A stretch of 64,000 nucleotides of DNA from IMG/VR virus record IMGVR_UViG_3300027708_000026, positions 1-64,000 of that record, one strand, 5' to 3'. The translations under genes were made by a program, and so were the position numbers. The notes beneath the pieces are model-generated. The model worked only from the letters and a program-made list of their open reading frames with translations. It made no database searches and had not been told where the DNA came from. This document shows, piece after piece, positions 1 to 8,495 of the stretch; position 1 is the first letter of the stretch, and every line of letters starts with the position of its first letter. This DNA comes from a virus.

Positions 1-366
1 ACAGTTAAATTCCGCGGAGTTAACTGGCATGTGGAAGTTGCACCCACATTGAGCTCAGTACAGCGTTTCCAATTCCAAGCTGGGGCTAATACAGAGCACA
101 CCACATTTGTTGCAAAAACTGATGGTGACAAGCTGGTGTTTACATTTGGCGACCAAAGCACACATGGTGGCGAGTTTATATTTGCCACAGGTATCACAGG
201 TAAAATTACCAAAGCATGGACATGGCCTGTGTTACCAGTATTGAGTATTCTAAAAATTGCAGATGCCAACAATGCTAAGATGAGTTTCAGCAATGACGGC
301 GCTATGCAAATCGAACTTGACAGCGGCATTGCCACTTACAAATATATCATCCCAGCAATGCCATGA
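1..366 (+). CDS. C-terminal part of a probable DNA polymerase sliding clamp (gp45-like), cut by the window edge
   Basis: The reading frame is open from base 1, so this is a 121-codon 3' fragment of a longer gene; the GTG at 31 is probably internal. The fragment is rich in alternating beta-strand pattern. It ends with a strand-like segment carrying DSGIATYKYIIPA, which resembles the C-terminal edge strand of processivity clamps. In T4 the clamp gp45 is loaded on DNA, tethers the polymerase, and also co-activates late transcription with gp55, whose homolog is at 49170. The match is by overall pattern and ending, not by a diagnostic motif, so another beta-rich phage protein is possible. The stop overlaps the next start (ATGA). 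Confidence 0.45.
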   Translation, partial: TVKFRGVNWHVEVAPTLSSVQRFQFQAGANTEHTTFVAKTDGDKLVFTFGDQSTHGGEFIFATGITGKITKAWTWPVLPVLSILKIADANNAKMSFSNDGAMQIELDSGIATYKYIIPAMP

Positions 367-737
367 TCAAAGGTTTAATGGGTAAGGGGTGTGTTGTTGT
401 CGAAGGTGGGAATACTGCGTTGCCCTATGTTGGACCCAACGCTAATAACCCTATCCAGGGTATGTTACGTATTAACAACACAGACTTGGAAGTGTTTACC
501 GGCGAAGGCTGGCAAAAGATTAACACCAGTTACGCTACTGCCGAGCTCGACAATGAAACACTAATGGTGTTAGAATGGGCAAGGAAAAAGAAACGTGAAG
601 AAGAAGTTCTTTTTTCCTTGCCCAGCGACAATCCTGCTGTTAAAATTGCTAGAGAAAATATAAATCTCATCAAGCAAGAACTTGCCCGAGCAGAAGAACA
701 ATTAAAAATAACAGAGATATTAAGTCAAGATGAATAA
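363..737 (+). CDS. conserved phage protein of unknown function
   Basis: This 124-residue protein starts in an ATGA overlap with the gene before it and overlaps the next gene by 8 bases. Its first half carries a short pattern (GMLRINNTDLEVFTGEGW) like the small modules of phage structural proteins in which a printed 'element' is followed by a tryptophan. Its second half is highly charged and probably helical (WARKKKREEE, then a Lys/Glu-rich helix). No catalytic motif is visible. Position between a clamp-like gene and DpdA suggests a middle or late expressed accessory protein, but I do not assign a function. Confidence 0.75.
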   Translation: MIKGLMGKGCVVVEGGNTALPYVGPNANNPIQGMLRINNTDLEVFTGEGWQKINTSYATAELDNETLMVLEWARKKKREEEVLFSLPSDNPAVKIARENINLIKQELARAEEQLKITEILSQDE

Positions 738-2373
738 ACCACCAGTAAATTTAACTCCCTTACAAAGGGATTATGCGATATATCTTCCAGCTATTAGTAG
801 TTTTTATGGAACATATATTGCCAAACAACGATTAGAAAAGTTTATCCCCGATGATCGTATTCCTAAAGGATTTGATCGCGGTGTCGAAGGCATGAACTTC
901 TTAAACGAAGAACAAGGATACTTTACTTACAAATATGGTCTGTATTCTGCAGGACATGCTACACTTGATCTAAATAAAACTATGACCAAGGAAAGTATGA
1001 TACAGCAAAGAGATCGCAGTAAAACTATGATCTTAGGCGACTCCGGCGGATTCCAAATTGGTAAAGGTGTATTGAAATTTGATTGGTTGAACTTTGAGGG
1101 TCCGAGTGCAACTAAAACGCGCCAAAGCATTTTAGAGTGGTTGGAAGTAACCGCCGACTGGAGCATGATGCTCGACGTTCCAACATGGGCGTGTGATCAT
1201 AATCATACTGCAAAAACTGGTTTAAAAACTTTTGAGGACTGTTTGGATAAGACAAGATTCAATAACGAATACTTTTTGAAGAATCGTTTGGGACAAACTA
1301 AATTCTTAAATGTTCTACAGGGTGGCGACTGGGAACGTGCTGAACAATGGTATCAAGGTGTTAAAGAATTTAGTGATCCTGCTGTATGGGAAGACAAAGC
1401 AGCAGAGGGTTGGGCAATGGGCGGTGCTAATATGAGTATGATGGATGTCACACTCAAACGTCTAATGACCTTACGCGAAGATGGTTTACTGGAAGGTAAA
1501 AACTGGATGCATTTTTTGGGAACTGCACAGTTAGATTGGGCTTGCTTTTTAACTTCAATTCAACGACAAATAAGGAAACATATCAATGAAGACTTTACCA
1601 TATCTTTTGACTGCGCCTCACCGTTTATCGCAACAGCACACGGACTTGTCTACACAAATCCACAGCACTCGCCCAAGCGATGGAGCACTATCATGGAAAA
1701 AGCCACAGACACCAAGGCTCTTGCAGGCAGTGAAATTCCATTCCCATTCACAAGCGAAATCTCGAGCCGCTTGACGATGGGGGATATCTGTTACTATAAA
1801 AACGGTATTCCCAATATGTCCGAAGTTGCTAAACGTGGTATTGATCCTGCAAAATTATACAAAGAACCAAAATTTGTAAACGATAAAACTCTATGGCAAG
1901 TCATGGGTGATAAAAATAAAATTGATAAAGTGGGATCTACAAGTTGGGACAGTTTTAGCTATGCACTCATGATGGCACATAATGTCAACAGTCATATTAC
2001 AAGTGTACAAACTGCTAATCATTTAATGGACGTTGAATGTACCAAGTACAAGCCAGATTGGCGTGCATGGAAAAAAGTTAGGGACAAAGATAAGAGCGAC
2101 GAATACAGCGAATGGGTTCCGCGTAACATTCTATATTTTGATCGTTTCGTTGAAGATTTGTTCAACACCAAGACTAAAGACGAAGCATTCGCTATGATCG
2201 AGGAAGGCATTACATTCTTACGCGACTTAGAAGGTACACGTAGTCAAGATGGAATGGCACGTAATACTTATTTTAATTTGTTTGAATTCGAAGTTACAAA
2301 TCAAAATGAAATTGATTTGTCAAATCCAGATGATGATGCACTACGCGCCTTAGAGGAAGACATCGATGAATAA
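730..2373 (+). CDS. dpdA: DpdA-type tRNA-guanine transglycosylase-fold enzyme (7-deazaguanine insertion in DNA)
   Basis: The 547-residue protein has the hallmarks of the TGT superfamily: DSGGFQ at residues 104-109 (first catalytic Asp), VLQGGD at 195-200, GWAMGGA at 227-233 and FDCASP at 293-298, where Asp294 takes the place of the TGT nucleophile. TGT enzymes swap guanine for a 7-deazaguanine base. The phage branch, DpdA, acts on DNA instead of tRNA. DNA action is favoured here because a QueE gene and a QueD-like candidate lie in the same operon, and because the protein has about 250 extra C-terminal residues, ending in an acidic tail, in place of an obvious tRNA-binding domain. It overlaps the next gene by 8 bases. 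A tRNA-modifying TGT cannot be fully excluded. Confidence 0.82.
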   Translation: MNKPPVNLTPLQRDYAIYLPAISSFYGTYIAKQRLEKFIPDDRIPKGFDRGVEGMNFLNEEQGYFTYKYGLYSAGHATLDLNKTMTKESMIQQRDRSKTMILGDSGGFQIGKGVLKFDWLNFEGPSATKTRQSILEWLEVTADWSMMLDVPTWACDHNHTAKTGLKTFEDCLDKTRFNNEYFLKNRLGQTKFLNVLQGGDWERAEQWYQGVKEFSDPAVWEDKAAEGWAMGGANMSMMDVTLKRLMTLREDGLLEGKNWMHFLGTAQLDWACFLTSIQRQIRKHINEDFTISFDCASPFIATAHGLVYTNPQHSPKRWSTIMEKATDTKALAGSEIPFPFTSEISSRLTMGDICYYKNGIPNMSEVAKRGIDPAKLYKEPKFVNDKTLWQVMGDKNKIDKVGSTSWDSFSYALMMAHNVNSHITSVQTANHLMDVECTKYKPDWRAWKKVRDKDKSDEYSEWVPRNILYFDRFVEDLFNTKTKDEAFAMIEEGITFLRDLEGTRSQDGMARNTYFNLFEFEVTNQNEIDLSNPDDDALRALEEDIDE

Positions 2374-2842
2374 GTTTACAGACTTTCCAGGACAGCCGAG
2401 GAAAATGCCCGACACTGAAGGCGAATCCTATTTCAGTACAATGCTTTTAAAGATTGATGAGTTCAAGCCAAATGAAATTGTTGCCGTAGCACGTAGCGGA
2501 TTTAGTTACGCCATGTGGATAGCGCAGATACTTAAATTGCCATTAGGTGCATATTGGGCAGAACGCGGTGAGTTAATTACTAGTAGAGATCCCGAACGAA
2601 TTGTGTTTGTAGATGACAATATTTTATCAGGCACAACGTACAAGGACACCAAACTGTTTATGAAAAGATATTACCCAACGACTGAATGGCGATGGGCAGT
2701 ATTGTTCAGCGACTGGCACACTCCCGAAGATGTGCGTAATGAAATTATACAAGGAACTCGACTTCCATATTTTGCCGAAGAGCCAATATGGGGTAGTAGA
2801 AAATTTAGTCAAGATTATGGAGTAAGATACCGTGACGAATAA
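2366..2842 (+). CDS. phosphoribosyltransferase-like protein
   Basis: This 158-residue protein holds the type I phosphoribosyltransferase PRPP loop: RIVFVDDNILSGTTY, near residues 79-93, with the two acidic residues followed by a Ser-Gly-Thr-Thr turn. An upstream strand-loop, VAVARSGFSYA, matches the pyrophosphate-binding region. Such enzymes join or remove a base and ribose-5-phosphate. The substrate cannot be read from the sequence. It overlaps both DpdA (8 bases) and the HAD gene (11 bases), so the three are probably translated together. A role in salvage or supply of the modified base is possible but is inference. Confidence 0.7.
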   Translation: MNKFTDFPGQPRKMPDTEGESYFSTMLLKIDEFKPNEIVAVARSGFSYAMWIAQILKLPLGAYWAERGELITSRDPERIVFVDDNILSGTTYKDTKLFMKRYYPTTEWRWAVLFSDWHTPEDVRNEIIQGTRLPYFAEEPIWGSRKFSQDYGVRYRDE

Positions 2843-3287
2843 AGTAATATTAATTGGATTTGATATGGATGGCGTATTATTGCCAGACCATCATTATATT
2901 GAAGATATGTTAGACGAACATTTCTTTGAGTTGTTGCTTAAGGAGATACCTTTATTCAACCCAACATATGATTTCGACGTTGTAACTGCGAGGCCTGAAA
3001 AGTTTAGGCCACTTACAGAAAAATGGTTGTTACAAATGACCAAGCAACCTAATAAGTTGTTTATGAAAGAAACATCTCTCGAAGAAACTAATGCCGAGTA
3101 CAAATTTAGAATCGCAAGTCAAGAAGGATATACAATATATGTAGAAAGCGATTTACAAATTTGTCACGACATGCTAAAATTAGTAAAGAACGCCAAATCC
3201 CCATTAAGGATCATACATTTTGGATCTTGGGTACAAGGTAGCTTTTTTGATTATGCATCATATGGATTTAACGACGATTGGAAGTAA
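2832..3287 (+). CDS. HAD-superfamily phosphatase, 5'-nucleotidase-like
   Basis: The 151-residue protein begins with GTG, overlapping the gene before it. HAD motif I is GFDMDGVLL, with nucleophile Asp11 and general acid Asp13. Motif II is VTARP, with Thr52. A lysine in the region around residue 95 (AEYKFRIA) and an acidic segment (YVESDLQIC) fit motifs III and IV. The size and lack of a large cap resemble small phage and mitochondrial type deoxynucleotidases. It would remove phosphate from a nucleotide or sugar phosphate. Its place right after the phosphoribosyltransferase-like gene supports a nucleotide-linked substrate. Confidence 0.75.
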   Translation: MTNKVILIGFDMDGVLLPDHHYIEDMLDEHFFELLLKEIPLFNPTYDFDVVTARPEKFRPLTEKWLLQMTKQPNKLFMKETSLEETNAEYKFRIASQEGYTIYVESDLQICHDMLKLVKNAKSPLRIIHFGSWVQGSFFDYASYGFNDDWK

Positions 3288-3290
3288 GCA

Positions 3291-4175
3291 ATGGCAAGAA
3301 GCATTATTATAGGAATGGGAATTGGACAGTTATATAAAACTGTTTTAGAAAATCTCGGGCATGAAATTGTTACCGTGGACACCGATACTTCCAAGGGTGC
3401 AACCTATGATAATTTAGATAAAGCTATTCTATCGGAAAAGCCATTTGATACAGCACATGTCTGTACACCTAATTTTACACATTTCGATATTGCCAGTAAA
3501 ATTGCACCTCATTCAAAGATCGTGTTTATTGAAAAGCCCGGAGTTGCCGATAGTAATAGCTGGAGACAACTTTTAGATTCTTTTGACCAAACTAGATTCA
3601 TGATGGTTAAAAATAATATGTGGCGTGCAAAGATTCCTGAATTGCAATATATAGCAGAATTAGCTGTCAAGGTTAATTTTAATTGGATCAATGAGGATCG
3701 TGTGCCAAATCCAGGCACATGGTTTACTACAAAAAAATTAGCATTTGGCGGAGTAAGTAGAGATTTAACTCCCCACCTATTGAGTTTGTTTATTTCGTGT
3801 AATCCCTATTGGAAGGACTATAGTCTAAGTAGCACTACAGAAAAAGCAAAGCGTTGGAATTTAGAAAGTCTAAGCCGTACAGATTATGGCACTGTTAATA
3901 AAGATGGCGTGTATGATGTCGATGATTATTGCAAATTAACATATGGTGAAAAATGGACACTGACAGCAAACTGGAAATCAGACGTTGCTGATCGAAGAAA
4001 CATCGAGTTTACGATGAAAGATGAAAGTGTTGTAGTTTTCCAATTAGGACTGTGTCCAGAAGATGCATATCAACGCATGATTAAAGATGCTGTTGACAAT
4101 ATCGACAATGATGATTTCTGGCAAATACAGCGTGATCAAGATATTTGGATCCATAAACAAATAGAAAAAATATGA
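3291..4175 (+). CDS. Gfo/Idh/MocA-family NAD(P)-dependent oxidoreductase
   Basis: The 294-residue protein opens with a Rossmann nucleotide-binding fold: IIIGMGIGQLY with the glycine turn, then an acidic end of the second strand (VTVDTD). It continues with VCTPNFTH (residues 57-64) and IEKPG (80-84). The EKP triad is the signature of the Gfo/Idh/MocA family, where Lys helps catalysis. These enzymes oxidise or reduce sugars, inositols or similar polyols. It is shorter than typical family members (330-400), so the C-terminal sheet is reduced. It overlaps the alcohol-dehydrogenase-like gene by 4 bases, and both may act on one sugar-like substrate. Confidence 0.8.
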   Translation: MARSIIIGMGIGQLYKTVLENLGHEIVTVDTDTSKGATYDNLDKAILSEKPFDTAHVCTPNFTHFDIASKIAPHSKIVFIEKPGVADSNSWRQLLDSFDQTRFMMVKNNMWRAKIPELQYIAELAVKVNFNWINEDRVPNPGTWFTTKKLAFGGVSRDLTPHLLSLFISCNPYWKDYSLSSTTEKAKRWNLESLSRTDYGTVNKDGVYDVDDYCKLTYGEKWTLTANWKSDVADRRNIEFTMKDESVVVFQLGLCPEDAYQRMIKDAVDNIDNDDFWQIQRDQDIWIHKQIEKI

Positions 4176-5053
4176 ATGTAAATTTACTGTATACCGATGG
4201 AGCTGGTAAGTTCCGAGAAACTTTTTGGGAAAAAGAGGAACCCGGTGACGACGAGATCGAAGTTAAAGCTATAATGACTGGAGTATGTCGCAGCGACGTC
4301 GACATGATGGTAGGGAAGTTTGGACCATTGCCAATACACATGAGCGGACACGAAGGACTAGGACAAGTTACCAAAGTAGGCGTAAACATCTTTGGAGTTA
4401 GAAAAGGTGATTATGTTGCAACCCGCGGTGAACCTGCATATGCAGACTACTACAATGTGCGCGATGGAGAGTTTGTCAAGGTCCCAGAAGCGCATCCACG
4501 TTTTATTATTGAACCAGTCGCTTGTGGTATCAATACTGTACAATTTAAAGATCGTGGCAACGATGATCGTATATTAATTATTGGCAGCGGCTTTCTAGCA
4601 TGGGTTGCATATCAGACACTGATTAAATCAAAAAATTATAAAAATATTGATGTATTAGGTTCTAGTAATCAAGAACTATGGGGTGACAAATTATCACTTG
4701 GTACTAGCAAAAGTTATGATATTGTTGTTGATCTAACTGGAAAATATGCACTGGGCACTGATATTGACCTAAATAATAATGCATTGATTATTGACGCAAT
4801 TGGCAAGGCTGTTAGTAGAGAAGAAGCACAGCAACAGCTTTGGAAAGCCTGCACAACAGTTCGACCAAGTCCGCGAAACGAAAATTTTCATCAATGCATG
4901 AAAGTTGGTGTATGGATGATTGAAAATGGTTTATTAAATGTTGACAAGTTCTGGACAAGAGCGTATAATCGTACTACAGAATGGCAACAAGCCTTTATAG
5001 ATGGTATCAACAGGCCCGAGGGCTATAGCAGAGGTTATATTAAATGGGACTAA
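4172..5053 (+). CDS. zinc-dependent medium-chain (alcohol dehydrogenase-like) oxidoreductase
   Basis: This 293-residue protein has the catalytic zinc site of medium-chain dehydrogenases: GVCRSDVD with Cys39, SGHEGLG with His60-Glu61, and EPVACG with Cys118. A Rossmann turn follows (IIGSGFLAW, from about residue 135). The four-cysteine structural zinc lobe is absent and the protein is about 50 residues shorter than usual. Family members oxidise alcohols or sugar alcohols with NAD(P). The gene overlaps its neighbours on both sides (4 and 10 bases), so it forms one translational unit with the Gfo/Idh/MocA gene. The substrate is not readable. Confidence 0.78.
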   Translation: MNVNLLYTDGAGKFRETFWEKEEPGDDEIEVKAIMTGVCRSDVDMMVGKFGPLPIHMSGHEGLGQVTKVGVNIFGVRKGDYVATRGEPAYADYYNVRDGEFVKVPEAHPRFIIEPVACGINTVQFKDRGNDDRILIIGSGFLAWVAYQTLIKSKNYKNIDVLGSSNQELWGDKLSLGTSKSYDIVVDLTGKYALGTDIDLNNNALIIDAIGKAVSREEAQQQLWKACTTVRPSPRNENFHQCMKVGVWMIENGLLNVDKFWTRAYNRTTEWQQAFIDGINRPEGYSRGYIKWD

Positions 5054-5565
5054 ACACTGAAGAGCGATTAAATGTCGTTTACTTTACAGGGTACGAGGTC
5101 GAGCATACTATTTGTCATGGTATGAAAACATTGTTTGTTGTGGGCACACCTCCATTGGAAGAAATCCTACAACGGGCAAATGAAGATGCTGACATTAAAC
5201 AAATTTACTTTGGTACTAGCCAAAGTTTCAAACCTAAAGCAACAACACACAGTGAATGGGCACCTTGGGATGATGCAATCTTTGGTTGTTTAAAAGCAGG
5301 TTATTGGGTTACCTTAGACTTTGGGATCGAGCATGTCGAAGGTGTTATCGAATCCGGATATAACGAGCACGACAGATTTGTTCCCATGATTAGTTGTAAA
5401 CTGCCATATATTAAACAACTCAATTACAACGCTACTCTCAAGTTAGATGATATTACTTGGGGTAAAACTAATTCCGGTGTTTGGACGCACCAACTTCATG
5501 ATCTCATGTCCAAAGAGAAATATACTTACTGGGATCAATACACGAAAGACGAGACTGTAAAATGA
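5044..5565 (+). CDS. unknown protein linked to the oxidoreductase pair
   Basis: This 173-residue protein is translated from an overlap with the dehydrogenase-like gene (10 bases) and overlaps the next gene by 4. I do not recognise a family. It has a possible beta-alpha-beta start (LNVVYFTGYEVEHTICHGMKTLFVVG), then many aromatic residues and several His/Asp pairs (DFGIEHVEG, YNEHDRF). Alternating strands near the start suggest a compact alpha/beta fold. Its tight coupling to the oxidoreductases suggests a shared pathway. No signal peptide or membrane segment is seen. Confidence 0.72.
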   Translation: MGLNTEERLNVVYFTGYEVEHTICHGMKTLFVVGTPPLEEILQRANEDADIKQIYFGTSQSFKPKATTHSEWAPWDDAIFGCLKAGYWVTLDFGIEHVEGVIESGYNEHDRFVPMISCKLPYIKQLNYNATLKLDDITWGKTNSGVWTHQLHDLMSKEKYTYWDQYTKDETVK

Positions 5566-5948
5566 ACAATGATTTATCAATGATATGGGTGAGATTCCAG
5601 AAGGAGGGAATACACTGCTACCCTGCTGCCGCAACTGATCCCAACTTGGCAACAGGCGACGAATATGATGTCAGTTTCCTCGCAACACCACATAGACACA
5701 TTTTTCATTTCCAAGTCAATATTCAAGTGTTTGATGATGACCGTGACATTGAATTTATCCAGTTTAAGCGTTGGCTCGAGAAGTGCTACAGCAATGGCAC
5801 CCTCGAACTCAACCACAAATCTTGTGAAATGATTGCTCGTGAACTTAATGCGACAATCGTAGCAAGGTATCCGGGTCGACAGACTCTTATCAGTGTAAGC
5901 GAAGACGACGAAAACGGTGCTTCACTTATATTCCGTAATCAACCCTAA
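5562..5948 (+). CDS. candidate QueD/6-pyruvoyl-tetrahydropterin-synthase-like T-fold protein
   Basis: The 128-residue protein is about the size of QueD. It shows a pattern that lines up with that family: an early His (GIHCYP, His18), a His-x-His pair (PHRHIFHF, His44 and His46) where QueD has its zinc HGH, an acidic strand and helix (DRDIEFIQFKRWL), then SCEMIA (Glu89) where PTPS/QueD has a T-E-N helix start, and ISVSED (Glu114) where the substrate-binding Glu of the last strand lies. QueD makes carboxytetrahydropterin, the substrate of QueE, which is encoded 3 kb downstream. The alignment was made by eye and is the least certain pathway call here. It could be a QueD-fold enzyme with another reaction. 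Confidence 0.45.
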   Translation: MNNDLSMIWVRFQKEGIHCYPAAATDPNLATGDEYDVSFLATPHRHIFHFQVNIQVFDDDRDIEFIQFKRWLEKCYSNGTLELNHKSCEMIARELNATIVARYPGRQTLISVSEDDENGASLIFRNQP

Positions 5949-5965
5949 CATTAGGAAAAACTAAA

Positions 5966-6187
5966 ATGGCGCAACCCGCTTATATTCAAAAAACTCTTAA
6001 AATGAAACCTGAGGTCACTCGGATCTTTGATGATCTGGATCGTTGGTTGGATCATTGCAGATTAAATCTGCTACCATACAGTCCTTCGGATATGTATAAG
6101 AGTCAGGACTACTGGCGTTTTCAACAAGAGCGAGAATATCTCGAACGTAAGGCACGACGTGAGTCTAAGTCACGTCAGGAGCAGTAA
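5966..6187 (+). CDS. small conserved phage protein, function unknown
   Basis: This 73-residue protein is preceded by AGGA (in attaggaaaa) about 10 bases before the ATG. It contains a D-L-D-R-W-L-D-H-C-R-L type helix and a very basic C-terminal tail (ERKARRESKSRQEQ). No motif for enzyme activity is seen. The charged tail would allow nucleic acid or protein contact. Its stop codon abuts the start of the glycosyltransferase gene with no gap. Confidence 0.7.
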   Translation: MAQPAYIQKTLKMKPEVTRIFDDLDRWLDHCRLNLLPYSPSDMYKSQDYWRFQQEREYLERKARRESKSRQEQ

Positions 6188-7282
6188 ATGGCAATCTACA
6201 TCGTCGACATAGAGGCGGTGGAATCTAGGTACACCGGCGAATGGCAGCGCCATGTACCTAATCTCTTACGAAAGGCAGGACACAATGTTCATGTTATTGA
6301 CGGACCTAAAGATATACCTAATGCAACTACTCCGGGGGCTTTTCTTAATTTTGGTGGTACCAATATCTACAAGGCTAATCAAGTTGAGCAGATGGGTCGT
6401 TTATTTTGCTCCGGAGCAGTTAAGCCTGGTGATCATTTTTTGTTTACTGATGCTTGGCATCCTGGTATTATAAACTTAAAATACATGAGTGAGTTGCTGA
6501 ATATTCCGGTAACTACACACGGACTATGGCATGCTGGCAGTTATGATCCACAAGATTTCCTAGGTCGTCTTGTAGGCAAAAAAAGATGGGTTAGGAATGC
6601 TGAGAAGAGTTTCTATCACGCATTTGATCATAACTACTTTGCTACAGAATTCCATGTTAAATTGTTTATCGACGAATTACTTCATGCTGGATATCCTCAA
6701 GAAAATCCATGGTATGAAGAAGACTTTGCCGAACGCTATGTTGGCGGTAAAATAGTTCGTACTGGTTGGCCTATGGAGTATATGGAGGAAACATTGACCC
6801 CATATAAAGGCATGAAGAAGCGAGACCTTATATTATTTCCGCATCGTATTGCTCCGGAAAAGCAAGTTGAAATTTTTAGAGATTTGGCAACACATCTTCC
6901 ACAATATGAATTTGTAGTTTGCCAAGATAAGCAATTAACCAAGCACGAATATCACACACTACTTGGCGAAGCTAAAATGGTGTTTAGTGCCAACCTACAA
7001 GAAACACTTGGCATTAGCTGTTATGAAGGTGCAATAGTTAATGCAATACCACTAGTACCAAATCGACTAAGTTACAGCGAGATGTATTATAATACTTTCA
7101 AATATTCCAGCAAATGGACAGAAAGTTTTGACGCATACGAAGTACATCGTCCGGACTTATGCGAAACTATTATAATGAATATGCATTATTACGATGTACT
7201 CGTTAAAACTGTCGAGTTGCAAGCAGAGAATTTAACCAAATACTTTTTTAGTGCCGACAATCTTTTGGAAAATTTTAAATGA
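6188..7282 (+). CDS. GT-B fold glycosyltransferase (GT4-like)
   Basis: The 364-residue protein has a two-domain GT-B layout. The C-terminal half holds ILFPHRIAPEKQ (residues 215-226), like the R-x-x-x-K donor-binding strand of GT4 enzymes, and QETLGISCYEGA, which gives the E-x7-E motif with Glu272 and Glu280. GT4 enzymes move a sugar from a nucleotide sugar with retention. T4 uses GT-B enzymes to glucosylate hydroxymethylcytosine in DNA, so a DNA role is conceivable. The acceptor here is unknown. The next gene overlaps by 4 bases and is a 2OG oxygenase, which could make a hydroxyl acceptor. The start directly follows the previous stop. Confidence 0.78.
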   Translation: MAIYIVDIEAVESRYTGEWQRHVPNLLRKAGHNVHVIDGPKDIPNATTPGAFLNFGGTNIYKANQVEQMGRLFCSGAVKPGDHFLFTDAWHPGIINLKYMSELLNIPVTTHGLWHAGSYDPQDFLGRLVGKKRWVRNAEKSFYHAFDHNYFATEFHVKLFIDELLHAGYPQENPWYEEDFAERYVGGKIVRTGWPMEYMEETLTPYKGMKKRDLILFPHRIAPEKQVEIFRDLATHLPQYEFVVCQDKQLTKHEYHTLLGEAKMVFSANLQETLGISCYEGAIVNAIPLVPNRLSYSEMYYNTFKYSSKWTESFDAYEVHRPDLCETIIMNMHYYDVLVKTVELQAENLTKYFFSADNLLENFK

Positions 7283-8043
7283 ATGATTTTTTAAATGATC
7301 AAGATTGGGGGAGACTACGAGACGAGTTTTTAGTAGCTAAGCCATTCAATCATGTCATTATTGATAATTTTTGGAATGACAATACTGTTAAAAAATTGGT
7401 ATCCGAATTTCCAGATTATGAAAGTTCGGCATGGACTACTCATTACAACAATCCTGTAGAAGATAAAAAAACTTCCAATCATTGGGATAGATTTCCTGAA
7501 AAAACTTATCAGTCATTTACATATTTGAATAGTCGAGAGTTTGTAACTCAAATAGAATATATTACAGGTCAATCAGGGATTAAAACAGATATCGGTTTAC
7601 ATGGCGGAGGGTGGCATTGCCATCATAAAGGCGGTAAACTCAATGTACATCTTGACTACAGCATACATCCTAAATTAAAATTAGAAAGACACTATAATCT
7701 AATTATATATATGACTCCGGATTGGAATCCTAAATGGCGAGGCGGTTTAGAACTATGGAGTCACAATCTGGAAACTGACCGCCCATTACGGTGCGAAATA
7801 ACCATTGAAAATAAATTTAATAGAGCAGTTTTATTTGACACTACAAAACATGCATGGCACGGACTTCCAGATGATTTAACGTGCCCTGTAAATGTTTATA
7901 GACAAAGTATGGCAATATACTATCTAACCAATCCCAGTAATAACGCCGATCCAAGGAATCGTGCATTATTTGTACCGCATGGTGGTCAAGAATCAGATTC
8001 ATCAGTTTTAGAATTTATTAAAAAACGCAGTAACTTAATATGA
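7279..8043 (+). CDS. 2-oxoglutarate/Fe(II)-dependent oxygenase, prolyl-4-hydroxylase-like
   Basis: The 254-residue protein has the iron-binding HxD (NVHLDY, His124 and Asp126) and a distal HAWHG segment (His191/His194), followed 14 residues on by Arg208, which would bind 2-oxoglutarate. The double-stranded beta-helix strands around these (YNLIIYMTPDW; GGLELW; RAVLFDT) follow the prolyl hydroxylase order. These enzymes hydroxylate proteins, sugars or bases. The gene overlaps the glycosyltransferase upstream and the cupin gene downstream by 4 bases each, which suggests the three act in sequence. The substrate is not known. Confidence 0.85.
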   Translation: MNDFLNDQDWGRLRDEFLVAKPFNHVIIDNFWNDNTVKKLVSEFPDYESSAWTTHYNNPVEDKKTSNHWDRFPEKTYQSFTYLNSREFVTQIEYITGQSGIKTDIGLHGGGWHCHHKGGKLNVHLDYSIHPKLKLERHYNLIIYMTPDWNPKWRGGLELWSHNLETDRPLRCEITIENKFNRAVLFDTTKHAWHGLPDDLTCPVNVYRQSMAIYYLTNPSNNADPRNRALFVPHGGQESDSSVLEFIKKRSNLI

Positions 8044-8495
8044 ACTTCTTTTTAAGATTCCTAGACCGTATAGGTCGTAAACGCATTATAATGGACCGTG
8101 GTTCAGAAGAACCTTATCTAGAAAGATACTACATCTTTTTGAAAGATCGTACTTGGTTTCCATTCAATGCATTTTTACACAAATTCCTAAAATCCGATCC
8201 AGATGATGTACATGATCATCCATGGCCCTATTTCACACTGATACTGAAAGGCGGTTATTGGGAATGGATTCCTAAATTCAATAGCAAGGGCGAAAAGATC
8301 GGCGAGTTGGCTAAGTGGAGAGCTCCGGGACATTTTCGAACATGCAAAGCTACCAGCTACCATCGTATCGAGCTTGATCCCGATATAGAATGTTGGACAT
8401 TGTTTATGCCCGGCCCTCAAAAAAGAGAATGGGGATTTTTGGTAAACAACAAATGGATACATAACGAGAAATATCTCGAGAGTAAGAAAAAATGA
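8040..8495 (+). CDS. cupin-fold protein
   Basis: The 151-residue protein has the cupin metal site pattern: DDVHDHPW with His58 and His60, then a glycine turn and Glu75 in ILKGGYWEW. A second partial motif, SYHRIEL, could give the fourth ligand. Cupins can be isomerases, oxygenases or simple binders. It is fused into the same overlapping run as the oxygenase before and the HIT gene after (4-base overlaps). An alternative is a non-catalytic sensor or binding protein. Confidence 0.72.
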   Translation: MNFFLRFLDRIGRKRIIMDRGSEEPYLERYYIFLKDRTWFPFNAFLHKFLKSDPDDVHDHPWPYFTLILKGGYWEWIPKFNSKGEKIGELAKWRAPGHFRTCKATSYHRIELDPDIECWTLFMPGPQKREWGFLVNNKWIHNEKYLESKKK

